From the NCBI GenBank assembly GCA_013297985.1, contig JAAFIY010000013.1:1-48631 (forward strand): a DNA stretch of 48,631 bases, written 5' to 3'. The translations under genes were made by a program, and so were the position numbers. Origin of the DNA: Comamonadaceae bacterium. GTDB taxonomy: Bacteria > Pseudomonadota > Gammaproteobacteria > Burkholderiales > Burkholderiaceae_C. The notes beneath the pieces were generated by a model, which saw only the letters and a program-made list of their open reading frames with translations, did not search any database and was not told the origin of the DNA. This document shows, piece by piece, positions 8,699-16,478 of the stretch (positions are counted from its first letter, which is position 1; the number at the start of each line of letters is the position of its first letter).

Positions 8699-10033
8699 CT
8701 ACCTGGGCCACAGCGCCCACAACTGCAGCGGCTGCTTCAGCCGCCCAGCCACCTCGCCCGCATCATCGCCCCAACCCATGAAGTAGTCACCCCGCACGCC
8801 GCCCACGATGGCGCTGCCGGTGTCTTGGGCGAACACCAGGCGTTGCGTGGCCAGCGTGGGGCCGGGGGTGTGCAGCCACAGGGGGGTGCCGTAGGGGATG
8901 CTCAAAGGGTCTACGGCAATGGAGCGGCCGGGCGTGAGGGCCACGCCCAATGCGCCCTTGGGGCCAAAGCTGGCGTCCAGATCGCTCAAGGGCTCTTCGC
9001 GGAAGAACACATAGCGCGGGTTGGCCCACAGCATCTCTTGCACGCGGTGCGGATTGGCGCGCACCCAGGCTTTGATGCCGGGCCAGCTGGCGTCGGTGAT
9101 GGCACCCTGGTCTAGCAGCCAGCGGCCCACGCTGCGGTAGGGCTGCTCATTGGTGGCGGCGAAGGCCACGCGGATCATTTGGGTGCGGCCATCGGCCAGG
9201 GTGACGCGCAGGCGGCCGGAGCCTTGGATGTGCAGCACCAGGGCGTCGATGGGGTCCGCCATCCAGGCGATTTCTTGGCCGCGCAGGGCGGCTTGGGCCT
9301 GCGGCAGGGTGTCGATTTCTTGGCGGCTAAACCAGGGCCTGCCGCGCTGCACACCCGCCGGGGCGCGGTAAAGCGGCACGCCAAAGCCCGCCTGCGCCGT
9401 GCGTCGGGCGTCGAACACGGGTTCGTAGTAGGCCGTCAGCAGGCCTTCGGGGTTGGCGCTGGTGAGCGATTCCACCCGCCAGGGCGCAAAGCGGGTCATG
9501 AGCCAATCGCGCTGCTCGGCGGCGCTGCCGATGGTCAAGCGGCGCGCTTCGTCGCACAGCGCAGCCGCGTTGGGCATGGGGGCTAGTCGGGCGGGGTTTT
9601 CGCAATTGCGGGCCCAGGCGTTCCAGGCGTCGGCAAAAGCGTCGTCGGGCCAGCCGGGCAAATCCACCCAGCGGGCGGGCAGCCAGCGGCTGCGCGGGGT
9701 GCCGGTGGTGACGGGGCTCCAGCCTGCGGTGTCATCGGGGGCGCTGCGGGTTGGGGGCGCGGGCAAGGCCACAGCGGGCGCGTTGGGCATGGGTATGCCC
9801 GGGGTGGCGACGGGCGCAGAAACGGGCGGAGAAACGGGCATAGAGGGCGCGCGTGCGGGCGCGGCCGATGGCTTGGGCGGCGCAGGGGTGCTAAGCGGCA
9901 CGCTGCTGCAGGCGCTGAGCGTTCCTAGAATCACCAAAGCCCACGCAAAGCCCCACGCCGTCCAATGCGCGGTGGGCACCCTGACAGGGCCGCCCATTAC
10001 ACCTGCCACCGCCTGCTGCCGCTTGTCTTGCAT
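8699..10033 (-). CDS. mltA: Membrane-bound lytic murein transglycosylase A
   Basis: A 444-residue lipoprotein that cleaves peptidoglycan glycan strands to anhydromuropeptides. A hydrophobic signal ends in the lipobox LGTLSAC (Cys about 42), followed by a Pro/Ala-rich linker to about residue 105. Then comes the MltA domain (LTAYYEPVFDARR near 200, then IHIQGSGRL-type residues) and the C-terminal 3D domain with the catalytic-Asp region FAQDTGSAIVGGVRGDYFMG near 397-416. The ATG at 10033 shares the hexamer CATATG with the ATG of a divergent small gene. An AGGA lies 10 bases upstream of this start. ATG 9997 is an alternative. Confidence 0.94.
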   Translation of the reverse strand: MQDKRQQAVAGVMGGPVRVPTAHWTAWGFAWALVILGTLSACSSVPLSTPAPPKPSAAPARAPSMPVSPPVSAPVATPGIPMPNAPAVALPAPPTRSAPDDTAGWSPVTTGTPRSRWLPARWVDLPGWPDDAFADAWNAWARNCENPARLAPMPNAAALCDEARRLTIGSAAEQRDWLMTRFAPWRVESLTSANPEGLLTAYYEPVFDARRTAQAGFGVPLYRAPAGVQRGRPWFSRQEIDTLPQAQAALRGQEIAWMADPIDALVLHIQGSGRLRVTLADGRTQMIRVAFAATNEQPYRSVGRWLLDQGAITDASWPGIKAWVRANPHRVQEMLWANPRYVFFREEPLSDLDASFGPKGALGVALTPGRSIAVDPLSIPYGTPLWLHTPGPTLATQRLVFAQDTGSAIVGGVRGDYFMGWGDDAGEVAGRLKQPLQLWALWPR

Positions 10034-10222
10034 ATGACGCTGATCCTGCTTGAAGCCCTTGCGGCCTTATTGATTCTGTTGGGCATTGTGTGGTGGACGA
10101 TGTTCAGTGGCCGCCCCAAGGGTGAACTGCCGCCAGATGCATCGGCCGATGCGAGCAGCCACGCCCCGGTGATTGCGCCGAATAGCCCTGATGGCGCCAA
10201 TCGCTCAGACAATCAAAAATGA
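10034..10222 (+). CDS. Small single-helix membrane protein
   Basis: A 62-residue protein. A hydrophobic helix at about 3-23 (LILLEALAALLILLGIVWW) is followed by a basic turn (FSGRPKGELPP) and a polar, probably disordered tail. That layout suggests an inner-membrane peptide with a cytoplasmic tail. It resembles small proteins I associate with mltA neighbourhoods in Comamonadaceae, but the function is unknown. Its ATG abuts that of mltA in CATATG, so the two leaders lie inside each other's coding region. Its stop TGA lies inside the core of a palindromic repeat, so its C-terminus may be repeat-derived. Confidence 0.65.
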   Translation: MTLILLEALAALLILLGIVWWTMFSGRPKGELPPDASADASSHAPVIAPNSPDGANRSDNQK

Positions 10223-10270
10223 TAGCGCCTTAGGCTGATTTCATGGGCGTAGCAGGGCTTTTTGGCTAGG
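10209..10270. repeat. Dispersed palindromic element, copy with decayed left arm
   Basis: Core at 10209-10225 ends ATGATAGC. The tail GCCTTAGGCTGATTTCATGG, then GCGTAGCAGGGCTTTTTGGC, closely matches the tail at 11383-11423. The left arm has decayed to CAATC. The stop codon of the upstream small gene is in the core. Confidence 0.75.
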
Positions 10271-10282
10271 TGCGCTGCGGTG

Positions 10283-11371
10283 CTACAGCGGCGCGGCATT
10301 GGGGCTGGCGTAGTCGAAGGTGTTGCGCACGCTGAAGTTGGTTTGGTTCACTGAAATCGAAGGCTCCAGCGCGCTCACCTGGTGCCACCAGCCGGGTGGC
10401 AGGTAGATGGCCTCACCTGGGCGCACCACCACTTCCAGTGCGGTGGCCTGCGCGAAGCGCGGGTAGCGCTGCAAATCGGGCGCATGCACGTCGATGGGGC
10501 TGAAGACCGCGTGGTGGTTGTACATGCGGCTCCATTCCAAGGGTGACCACAGCCGCCAGCGCTTGGCGCCCACCAGTTGGGTGTGCCACAGCATGTTTTC
10601 ATCATGGTGCAGCGGCGTGTTGGTGCCGCCGGGGCCAATCCACAAATGCGCCATGTCGTGGGCCCGGGCGCGGTCGCACAGGGGCAAGTCGCCCAAGTCC
10701 TCAGTCAGCCCGGCCATTTCGGGGCGGCGCAGCAGGTTGTTGTTGGCAGTGAGGTATTGGTTGTTGTCGTTGGCGTTTTGGCGGCAGTAAGCAATGAAGT
10801 CATCCAGCCGCACCTGGCGGCGCAAGTTGACCTTGTTGAACTCAAACTGCGCGTCGGTGTTGCGGTCGCCTTGCACCTGAATTTGCATGCTGCCAAAGCG
10901 CTTCGCAAAAAAGTCAAAACTCCAGCGCTGCAGTGCGGGCCAGCGGGCGGCCGCGTCAGTCAGCAAGCAAGGGCGGTTGGCGCACACAAAGCGCTCAAAC
11001 AGCTCGTTGTCGGTGATGGAAGTGACGCGCTCCACCTGGGCATAGCGCGGGTGGGCGGTATGCAGGCTTTGCACCGCATCCACCACGCTCAGCAGCTTGT
11101 GGTGCAGGCTTTGTTCGGCCAGTGCGGTTTGGGTGATGGGGTGGTTGCGCACCGTGTGCAAGGCTTGCTGGGCCACATCGGGCGGCAGGCCGGCTTGGGC
11201 CATGGCGTGCAACATGGAGGCTTCTGACGCTTGGCGCAGCAGATTTAGGGTGATCCATTGCGTCCAGTCGGCGTCAATGCCACTGGGCAGCGGGCCCAGC
11301 GCTGCCGACACCGGCACGGCCGGTGCAACGCGCAATTGCGCGGGGGTGGCGGTGGCATCCGGTTTGCTCAT
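10283..11371 (-). CDS. JmjC-like cupin-fold (cupin_8) protein
   Basis: A 362-residue protein of the cupin_8/JmjC group, non-haem Fe(II)/2-oxoglutarate oxygenases that often hydroxylate proteins. The N-terminal ~120 residues are helical. The motif region has FVCANRPCLLTDAAARWPAL, then TNTPLHHDENMLWH near 250 carrying the first metal His and Asp. A second His lies in LPPGWWHQVSAL near 327, and SISVNQTNFSVRN follows. The HxD...H triad is therefore present. The start at 11371 (MSKPDATATP) sits inside the left arm of a palindromic repeat and has no obvious Shine-Dalgarno. It lies directly after rpe-gph on the same strand. Confidence 0.82.
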   Translation of the reverse strand: MSKPDATATPAQLRVAPAVPVSAALGPLPSGIDADWTQWITLNLLRQASEASMLHAMAQAGLPPDVAQQALHTVRNHPITQTALAEQSLHHKLLSVVDAVQSLHTAHPRYAQVERVTSITDNELFERFVCANRPCLLTDAAARWPALQRWSFDFFAKRFGSMQIQVQGDRNTDAQFEFNKVNLRRQVRLDDFIAYCRQNANDNNQYLTANNNLLRRPEMAGLTEDLGDLPLCDRARAHDMAHLWIGPGGTNTPLHHDENMLWHTQLVGAKRWRLWSPLEWSRMYNHHAVFSPIDVHAPDLQRYPRFAQATALEVVVRPGEAIYLPPGWWHQVSALEPSISVNQTNFSVRNTFDYASPNAAPL

Positions 11372-11427
11372 CTTTTTATAGCTGCTTAGGCTTATGAAGT
11401 GGGCGCAGCAGGCTTTTTGGCTATAAC
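11366..11427. repeat. Dispersed palindromic element, copy touching a start and a stop codon
   Basis: Core GCTCATCTTTTTATAGC at 11366-11382 with tail TGCTTAGGCTTATGAAGTGG, then GCGCAGCAGGCTTTTTGGC, ending near TATAACGC. On the minus strand its core left arm contains the ATG AGC start of the cupin gene. Its far end supplies the GCG TTA TAG end of gph. It is therefore the entire junction between the two genes. Confidence 0.8.
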
Positions 11428-12131
11428 GCGCCTGCCGCTGCGGTCCACCATTGCGACAAGGCGGCCATGTCGGCAAGCACGGCGTCAGCGCCTGCTGTTT
11501 GGGGGTCGGCGCCGTGGTTGTAGCCATAGGCCATCAACACCACCGGCAGGCCTGCGGCGCGGGCGGCGGCCACGTCGTTGCTGCTGTCGCCCACCATCAG
11601 CGTGCGGGCGGGGGCGCTGCCCAGGGCTTCGCAAGCATTGAGAAGCGGCAGAGGGTCAGGCTTTTTGCGGGCAAAGCTGTCGCCGCCAAACACATGGGCA
11701 AAGGGCGCCAGCATGTTTTTGCGCTCCAGCAGGTCGCGCGCAAAGGCCAGCGGCTTGTTGGTCACACAGGCAAGCGCCACACCGTCGGCATGCAGCTTGT
11801 GCAGCAGGGCCCCTGCGCCCTCGTAAGGCTGGGCATGCTGGCCGTTGATGGCGCGGTAGTGGCGTTGGTAGGCCGTAAGCGCAGCCATCTGCACATAACC
11901 CGGCCCCATGGTGTGGGTGGGCTCGCCCGTGGGGGGTTGGCGCTTTAAGACTTCAGCCACCAAGTGCTCGGAGCCTTTGCCCACCAAGGGCTCAATCTCG
12001 GCGCGGGTGATGGGTGCGCGGGCCATGCCGCGCAGCATGCGGTTCAAGGCGGCTTCAAAATCGCCCAGGGTGTCGACCAGGGTGCCGTCTAGATCAAAGA
12101 TGACGCCGTCAAAAAGACTGGGGCTTGCCAT
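11421..12131 (-). CDS. gph: Phosphoglycolate phosphatase (HAD superfamily)
   Basis: A 236-residue HAD hydrolase that dephosphorylates 2-phosphoglycolate. Motif I is FDLDGTLVDT at about 11-20, motif II is CVTNKPLAF, the motif III lysine lies in SFARKKPDPLPLL, and motif IV is VGDSSNDVAAARAAG. It follows rpe, the conserved rpe-gph order. The frame extends to a TTG at 12152 that overlaps the rpe stop, so translational coupling is possible. I chose ATG 12131, the family-like start. The stop codon is inside a palindromic repeat, so the C-terminal residues may be altered. Confidence 0.95.
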   Translation of the reverse strand: MASPSLFDGVIFDLDGTLVDTLGDFEAALNRMLRGMARAPITRAEIEPLVGKGSEHLVAEVLKRQPPTGEPTHTMGPGYVQMAALTAYQRHYRAINGQHAQPYEGAGALLHKLHADGVALACVTNKPLAFARDLLERKNMLAPFAHVFGGDSFARKKPDPLPLLNACEALGSAPARTLMVGDSSNDVAAARAAGLPVVLMAYGYNHGADPQTAGADAVLADMAALSQWWTAAAGAL

Positions 12132-12148
12132 GCTGCGCGCCGATGTGC

Positions 12149-12892
12149 TCAAGCCAAAGCCGCACGCATCTGCGCCACCACGGCGGCGTAGTCGGGCTTG
12201 CCAAAGATGGCGCTGCCTGCCACAAAGGTGTCGGCACCTGCGTTGGCGGCAGCGCGGATGTTGTCGGGCTTGATGCCTCCGTCGACCTGCAGGCGGATGT
12301 CGCGGCCACTGGCGTCAATTCGTTTGCGGGCAGCTTCAATTTTGCGCAAGGCGCTGTCAATAAAGCTTTGGCCGCCAAAGCCGGGGTTGACGCTCATGAT
12401 CAGGATGAGGTCAATGTCGTCAATCAACCAATCCAGCACATCCAGCGGCGTGCCGGGGTTGAACACCAGGCCCGGTTTGCAGCCTGCGGCCCGAATGGCC
12501 TGCACGCTGCGGTGCGGATGGGCTGCAGCCTCGGGGTGAAAGCTGATGAGGTCTGCACCTGCTTGGGCAAACATCTGCGCCAGCGCGTCTACCGGCTCCA
12601 CCATCAAATGCACGTCCAGCGGGGCGGGGCGGCCGTCGGGGTGCACGGCGTGCGGCTTGATGGCTTGCAGCACCATGGGGCCAAAAGTGAGGTTGGGCAC
12701 ATAGTGGTTGTCCATCACATCAAAGTGAATCCAGTCAGCACCGGCGGCCAGCACCTGGCGCACTTCATCACCCAGGCGGGCAAAGTCGGCCGACAAGATG
12801 GACGGAGCCAGTCGCGGCTGGCGGCCTTGCAGCGCAGGGGCCAGCGCGGTGCTGCGGGCTGTGTGGGGGGGCATGTTCGGGGGGCTGCTCAT
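12149..12892 (-). CDS. rpe: Ribulose-phosphate 3-epimerase
   Basis: A 247-residue (beta/alpha)8 enzyme interconverting ribulose 5-phosphate and xylulose 5-phosphate. Motifs in order: [30 protein letters not shown] with the metal-binding His and catalytic Asp, [32 protein letters not shown] and AGSAIFGK. The frame is open to 12928, but ATG 12892 (MSSPPNMPP) is preferred. There is a short Pro/Ala extension before the enzyme core. It is divergent from apaG (55 bases between starts) and upstream of gph. Confidence 0.97.
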   Translation of the reverse strand: MSSPPNMPPHTARSTALAPALQGRQPRLAPSILSADFARLGDEVRQVLAAGADWIHFDVMDNHYVPNLTFGPMVLQAIKPHAVHPDGRPAPLDVHLMVEPVDALAQMFAQAGADLISFHPEAAAHPHRSVQAIRAAGCKPGLVFNPGTPLDVLDWLIDDIDLILIMSVNPGFGGQSFIDSALRKIEAARKRIDASGRDIRLQVDGGIKPDNIRAAANAGADTFVAGSAIFGKPDYAAVVAQMRAALA

Positions 12893-12947
12893 GCGGACAA
12901 TTGTCGCTGCCCGCCCACGCGCACCCACGAAGCCCTAGCATCGCCCC

Positions 12948-13406
12948 ATGGCACCTGTTGACCCCACCCTTCGCGGCCACGTGCTGCAAACGCCGCCGTC
13001 TGACGCCTACCGCGTGACCATTCAGGCGCTGCCGCGCGCCCTACCCGAGCAAAGCGACCCCGACGCAAGGATGTGGGCCTTTGCCTACACCATCACCATC
13101 ACCAACACCGGCCAAGTGGCGGTGCAGTTGATTGCGCGGCATTGGCACATTGCCGACACCAGCGGCCATCATGAAGAAGTCAAAGGCTTGGGCGTGGTGG
13201 GCCAGCAGCCACTGCTGAAGCCCGGCGAATCGTTTCAATACACCAGTGGCTGCCGCTTGCGGGCGGCCAATGGCGCCATGCATGGCAGCTACTTCTTTGT
13301 GGCTGACGACGGCACCCGGTTTGACGCGCCGGTCGACCCCTTTGTGCTGGACGCTTCGGCCAACGGCGGGCCGGTGCAGGCAGGCTTGGCGCGGGTGTTG
13401 CACTAG
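12948..13406 (+). CDS. apaG: ApaG domain protein
   Basis: A 152-residue ApaG protein with an immunoglobulin/fibronectin-like beta fold. Diagnostic stretches are FAYTITITNTGQVAVQLIAR, HWHIADTSG, VKGLGVVGQQPLLKPGESF and the end AMHGSYFFVADDGTRFD. The family (CorD in Salmonella) is linked to Co/Mg resistance and binds pyrophosphate or nucleotides. The exact role is unsettled. It is divergent from rpe and upstream of thiL. It is slightly longer than the usual ~125 residues because of N- and C-terminal extensions. Confidence 0.95.
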   Translation: MAPVDPTLRGHVLQTPPSDAYRVTIQALPRALPEQSDPDARMWAFAYTITITNTGQVAVQLIARHWHIADTSGHHEEVKGLGVVGQQPLLKPGESFQYTSGCRLRAANGAMHGSYFFVADDGTRFDAPVDPFVLDASANGGPVQAGLARVLH

Positions 13407-13438
13407 GGCCTGATCGCTTATGCGACGGCAGTTGTGCT

Positions 13439-14461
13439 TTGGGTGAATTCGACTTAATCGCGCGCTACTTCAAGCGCCCGCCGCCGCTGGCCGCTGCGGC
13501 CCAGGTGACCCTGGGCGTGGGCGATGACTGCGCTTTGCTGCAGCCCAGGCCGGGCCAGCAATGGGCGGTGTCCACTGATTTGTTGATTGAAGGTCGCCAT
13601 TTTTTAAGCACCGTCGCGCCTGACCGCTTGGGCCACAAAGCCTTGGCGGTGAACCTAAGCGACTTGGCCGCCTGCGGCGCCCAGCCCGTGGCCTACACCT
13701 TGGCTCTTTCGTTGCCGAGCGTGGACGAAGCCTGGCTGGCCGCCTTCGCCCAGGGCCTACATGCGCTGGCTGACGCCCACGGCATTGCTTTGGTGGGCGG
13801 CGACACCACCCGCGGCCCCTTGGCCATCGGCATCACGGTGATGGGTGAAGTGCCGCCGGGTCAAGCCTTGCTGCGCAGCGGCGCGAAAGCGGGAGATGAG
13901 CTGTGGGTAAGCGGCCACTTAGGCGACGCGCGGCTGGCGCTGGAGGTGTTTCGGGGCAGCTTGAGCGTGCCGCTGCCGGTGTGGGAGCTGGCCCGCCAGC
14001 GCATGGAGCAGCCCACACCGCGCGTGGCGCTGGGGCTGGCCCTGCGCGGCGTGGCCAGCGCGGCGGCGGATGTGAGTGACGGGCTGTGTGGCGACTTGGG
14101 CCACATCTTGGCCGCCAGCGGCGTGGGGGCGGTGATCGACGCGGCAGATGCTATTGAAACAATAGCTAGCAGGGGCGTCTGGATGGGCGCATCAGGCCGA
14201 TTGGATTCAAACTTGTCGGCCAACCCGCCCCTGCCGGCTGAATGGCAATGGCTTGATTGGGTGCTTAACGGCGGCGACGACTACGAACTGGTGTTTACCG
14301 CGCCGTCGGCCCTAACTGAGGCGGTGCGCCTTGCGGCCGCAGCTGCGGGCACGCCCGTGCGCCGCATCGGGCGGATACAGGCTGAATCAGGCTTGTGGCT
14401 GCGCGAGCGCGACGGCGTGCTTACTCGGCTGCCCACACGCGGTTTTGACCACTTTGCATAG
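13439..14461 (+). CDS. thiL: Thiamine-monophosphate kinase with repeat-derived insert
   Basis: A 340-residue kinase that makes thiamine pyrophosphate from thiamine monophosphate. Motifs: GEFDLIARYF, LGVGDDCALL, STDLLIEGRHF, VGGDTTRGPL, AADVSDGLCGDLGHI and LNGGDDYELVFT. The only good start is TTG 13439. Residues 237-259 (14147-14215) are encoded by a palindromic repeat element. The stretch between the SDGL helix and NGGDDYEL is about 20 residues longer than I expect for the family, so this is an insertion. Its 3' end overlaps a convergent small gene by 41 bases. thiL is normally followed by pgpA; here a LysR pair intervenes. Confidence 0.95.
   Translation: MGEFDLIARYFKRPPPLAAAAQVTLGVGDDCALLQPRPGQQWAVSTDLLIEGRHFLSTVAPDRLGHKALAVNLSDLAACGAQPVAYTLALSLPSVDEAWLAAFAQGLHALADAHGIALVGGDTTRGPLAIGITVMGEVPPGQALLRSGAKAGDELWVSGHLGDARLALEVFRGSLSVPLPVWELARQRMEQPTPRVALGLALRGVASAAADVSDGLCGDLGHILAASGVGAVIDAADAIETIASRGVWMGASGRLDSNLSANPPLPAEWQWLDWVLNGGDDYELVFTAPSALTEAVRLAAAAAGTPVRRIGRIQAESGLWLRERDGVLTRLPTRGFDHFA
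14147..14215 (+). repeat. Palindromic element inserted in frame within thiL
   Basis: Core GCTATTGAAACAATAGC (14150-14166, perfect 7-base arms) followed by a tail with GGATGGGCGCATCAGGCC. The tail matches the intergenic copy at 11383-11427 (GTGGGCGCAGCAGGC). It encodes DAIETIASRGVWMGAS then GRLDSNL, aligned without gaps to the element in rpoN. Confidence 0.85.
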
Positions 14462-14669
14462 CGGCCCGCAGTTGCCGGGCTTCGCCCACCGACTCAAGCA
14501 CCAGGCGCATCCAGCCACCCAACAGAGTCAAGCCATCCATGATGGCCGGGCGGTAGGCGACCTGGGCGGGTCGTAGGTAAAAGTTCTGGGTGCGCACGGT
14601 CAGAGTGGTGGCGCCCATGGCGTACATGCTGGCGGCCAGGGGCATCGCGGGGGTGGGATGGGGGGCCAT
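14421..14669 (-). CDS. Small unknown protein divergent from a LysR regulator
   Basis: An 82-residue protein starting at ATG 14669 behind an excellent ribosome site (AAGGAG, 7-base spacer). It reads MAPHPTPAMPLAASMYAMGA, then a region with VRTQNFYLRPAQVAYRPAIM and a helix-like LLGGWMRLVLESVGEARQL. I see no signal peptide or catalytic motif. Its last 41 bases overlap the 3' end of thiL on the other strand. A LysR gene begins 163 bases away in the opposite direction with a T-N11-A palindrome between them, so it is probably that regulator's target. I do not recognise the family. Confidence 0.7.
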   Translation of the reverse strand: MAPHPTPAMPLAASMYAMGATTLTVRTQNFYLRPAQVAYRPAIMDGLTLLGGWMRLVLESVGEARQLRAAMQSGQNRVWAAE

Positions 14670-14759
14670 GATCAAACTCCTTGTGGGGGTTGCATGCCGG
14701 GCGCGGTGCACACGGCATGGACAGAATATAGCGTAAACCCTAATTCCCTGCTGACCCCC

Positions 14760-14774
14760 TTGCAATAACTGCAA
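14760..14774. promoter_or_regulatory. LysR-type operator candidate
   Basis: TTGCA-ATAAC-TGCAA, a perfect 5-base inverted repeat matching the LysR T-N11-A pattern, between a small minus-strand gene and the LysR gene at 14833. Confidence 0.45.
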
Positions 14775-14832
14775 AATTGGCCGTGCATTCGCCATTCCTT
14801 CGCTGTTCTGCCACCAACCCACTGCGCCTGCC

Positions 14833-15801
14833 ATGGAGCTTGACGACGCCACCGTTTTTCTGCGCATCCGCGAGCTCGGCAGCCTGTCGGCTGTGGCGCG
14901 TGAACGCAATTGTCCGGTCAGCCAGATTTCGCGCACCCTAAGTCGGCTAGAGGCCCAACTGGGTGTGCGCCTGGTGCGGCGCAGTACCCAGGGCCTGAGC
15001 CTGACGGACGAGGGCGACACCTTTGCGCGCCACGCACAACAGCTGCGCGATACCCAGGCCGCGCTGCTGGCCGACCTAGGCCACGCCAGCGGCGGCCCGC
15101 AAGGCTGGGTGCGGGTGGCCTGCAGCCCCGCCGTGGCCCAGGGCCTGTTGGCGCCCAGCCTGGTGGGCCTGTATGACAAGCACCCCGGTTTGCACATTGA
15201 CATCGTGGCCGACGACCGCATGGTGGACTTGGCCCGCGACGGCATTGACATTGCCCTGCGCACTGGCAACCAGCTGGCCGAACACTTTGTGGTGCGCCCC
15301 TTGGGCACCTTTGAGCGCGGCCTGTTTGCGGCACCGGCCTATCTGGCCCGCCACGGCCACCCGCGCGATGCGCTGGATTTGCAAAGCCCAGCCCACCGGT
15401 TGCTGGGCAATAGCGCCAACCCCTGGCTGAACCAATGGCCGCTGGCCGATACGCCCTTGGCTTGTGGCTTGGCTGAAGTCAAAGTCAACGGCCACACCCG
15501 CACCGACAACACCGGCGTGGTGCTGGCCTTGGCCCGCGCGGGCGTGGGCATTGCGCGGCTGCACCGCAAGGTAGCCGCCCCCCTGCTGGCCCACCAAGAG
15601 TTGGTGGAGGTGCTGCCCGGTTTGCTGCGGCACGAAGCCATTGCCATGCAAGCGGTGATGCTGCCGGGCCGCCAGCGCATGCCCAAGATTCGGGCTTGCA
15701 CCGACTTTTGGGCGCACTGGTTTGGCGAAGGCACCCAGCCAAGCTCGGGTGGCGCCAGCCACACGGCCCATGGGGCATCATCGCGCCATGCAAGTGCCTG
15801 A
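14833..15801 (+). CDS. LysR family transcriptional regulator
   Basis: A 322-residue regulator. Its N-terminal winged helix-turn-helix (FLRIRELGSLSAVARERNCP, then SQISRTLSRLEAQLGVRLVRR) is followed by a substrate-binding periplasmic-like fold (about 90-300). It looks like the DmlR/CrgA type of LysR proteins. The inducer is unknown. It is divergent from the small gene at 14421-14669 and sits between thiL and pgpA. Its stop overlaps the likely pgpA start by 14 bases, so pgpA may be read from this transcript. The last ~25 residues are low complexity. Confidence 0.9.
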   Translation: MELDDATVFLRIRELGSLSAVARERNCPVSQISRTLSRLEAQLGVRLVRRSTQGLSLTDEGDTFARHAQQLRDTQAALLADLGHASGGPQGWVRVACSPAVAQGLLAPSLVGLYDKHPGLHIDIVADDRMVDLARDGIDIALRTGNQLAEHFVVRPLGTFERGLFAAPAYLARHGHPRDALDLQSPAHRLLGNSANPWLNQWPLADTPLACGLAEVKVNGHTRTDNTGVVLALARAGVGIARLHRKVAAPLLAHQELVEVLPGLLRHEAIAMQAVMLPGRQRMPKIRACTDFWAHWFGEGTQPSSGGASHTAHGASSRHASA

Positions 15802-16432
15802 TCCCTCTGCCGCGCCGCCTTCCCTGGGGTCGATGGGCGCCCCTTCAGTGCGTGCCGATGCGCCAGCGGCCAGCCCCGTGGCCACCCCACTGAATCCGCC
15901 GCTGCCCCGGGCCGCTCGGCGCGCCGACGCACGCTTCATGCTGCAGCATCCCGCGCATTGCATTGCGCTGGGCTTTGGTTCGGGTTTAAGCCCTATTGCG
16001 CCCGGCACGGCGGGCACGCTGTGGGGCTGGCTGGCCTACTTGGTCTTGATTGCGCCGCTGGGCCCCGCGTGGGCGGGCTTGGTGATAGGGCTGGCGCTGG
16101 GGGTGGGTGTGTGGGCGCAGGCCGTTACGGCGCGCAATTTGGCCACAGCAGACCCAGGCAGCATCGTGTGGGACGAGGTGGTGGCCTTTTGGCTGGTGCT
16201 GTGGCTGCTGACACCGGCTTCGCTGACCATGCAGGCCTTGGCGTTTGCCCTGTTTCGGCTGCTAGATGCGTGGAAGCCCGGGCCGGTGGGCTGGGTCGAC
16301 GCGGTGTTTCACAAACCCCGCTGGGCCACCGAACGCAGCCTGTGGTGGTGGCGCAGCGTAGGCATCTTGGCAGACGACTTGGTGGCCGCTGGCCTGACCT
16401 TGCTGTTGCTGGCCTTGTGGTTGCAAATTTAG
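15788..16432 (+). CDS. pgpA: Phosphatidylglycerophosphatase A
   Basis: A 214-residue inner-membrane phosphatase that converts phosphatidylglycerol phosphate to phosphatidylglycerol. Family marks: LGFGSGLSPIAPGTAGTLWG, DPGSIVWDEVVAFW with the acidic active-site residues, FRLLDAWKPGPVGWVD, and GILADDLVAAG before the last helix. The spacer between the KP-P and DD motifs holds an unusual FHKPRWATERSLWWW. The Pro/Ala-rich N-terminus makes the start uncertain: ATG 15788 overlaps the LysR end, ATG 15833 is an alternative, and the frame is open back to 15722. Confidence 0.92.
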   Translation: MQVPDPSAAPPSLGSMGAPSVRADAPAASPVATPLNPPLPRAARRADARFMLQHPAHCIALGFGSGLSPIAPGTAGTLWGWLAYLVLIAPLGPAWAGLVIGLALGVGVWAQAVTARNLATADPGSIVWDEVVAFWLVLWLLTPASLTMQALAFALFRLLDAWKPGPVGWVDAVFHKPRWATERSLWWWRSVGILADDLVAAGLTLLLLALWLQI

Positions 16433-16449
16433 TGCGCTGAGCGGCGCAC
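16432..16449. terminator. Hairpin between convergent pgpA and cheV-like genes
   Basis: GTGCGC-TGAGCG-GCGCAC immediately follows the pgpA stop. A second GCGGCGCACTG follows directly. It is a GC-only stem without a T run and could serve both converging transcripts. Confidence 0.35.
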
Positions 16450-16478
16450 TGGAGCGGCGCACTGATTGGGGCAGCGCC

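Noticed and set aside
14670..15308. Upstream extension of the small 82-residue gene to 295 codons
   Set aside because: It runs antisense through the LysR gene. The ATG with AAGGAG at 14669 is the convincing start.
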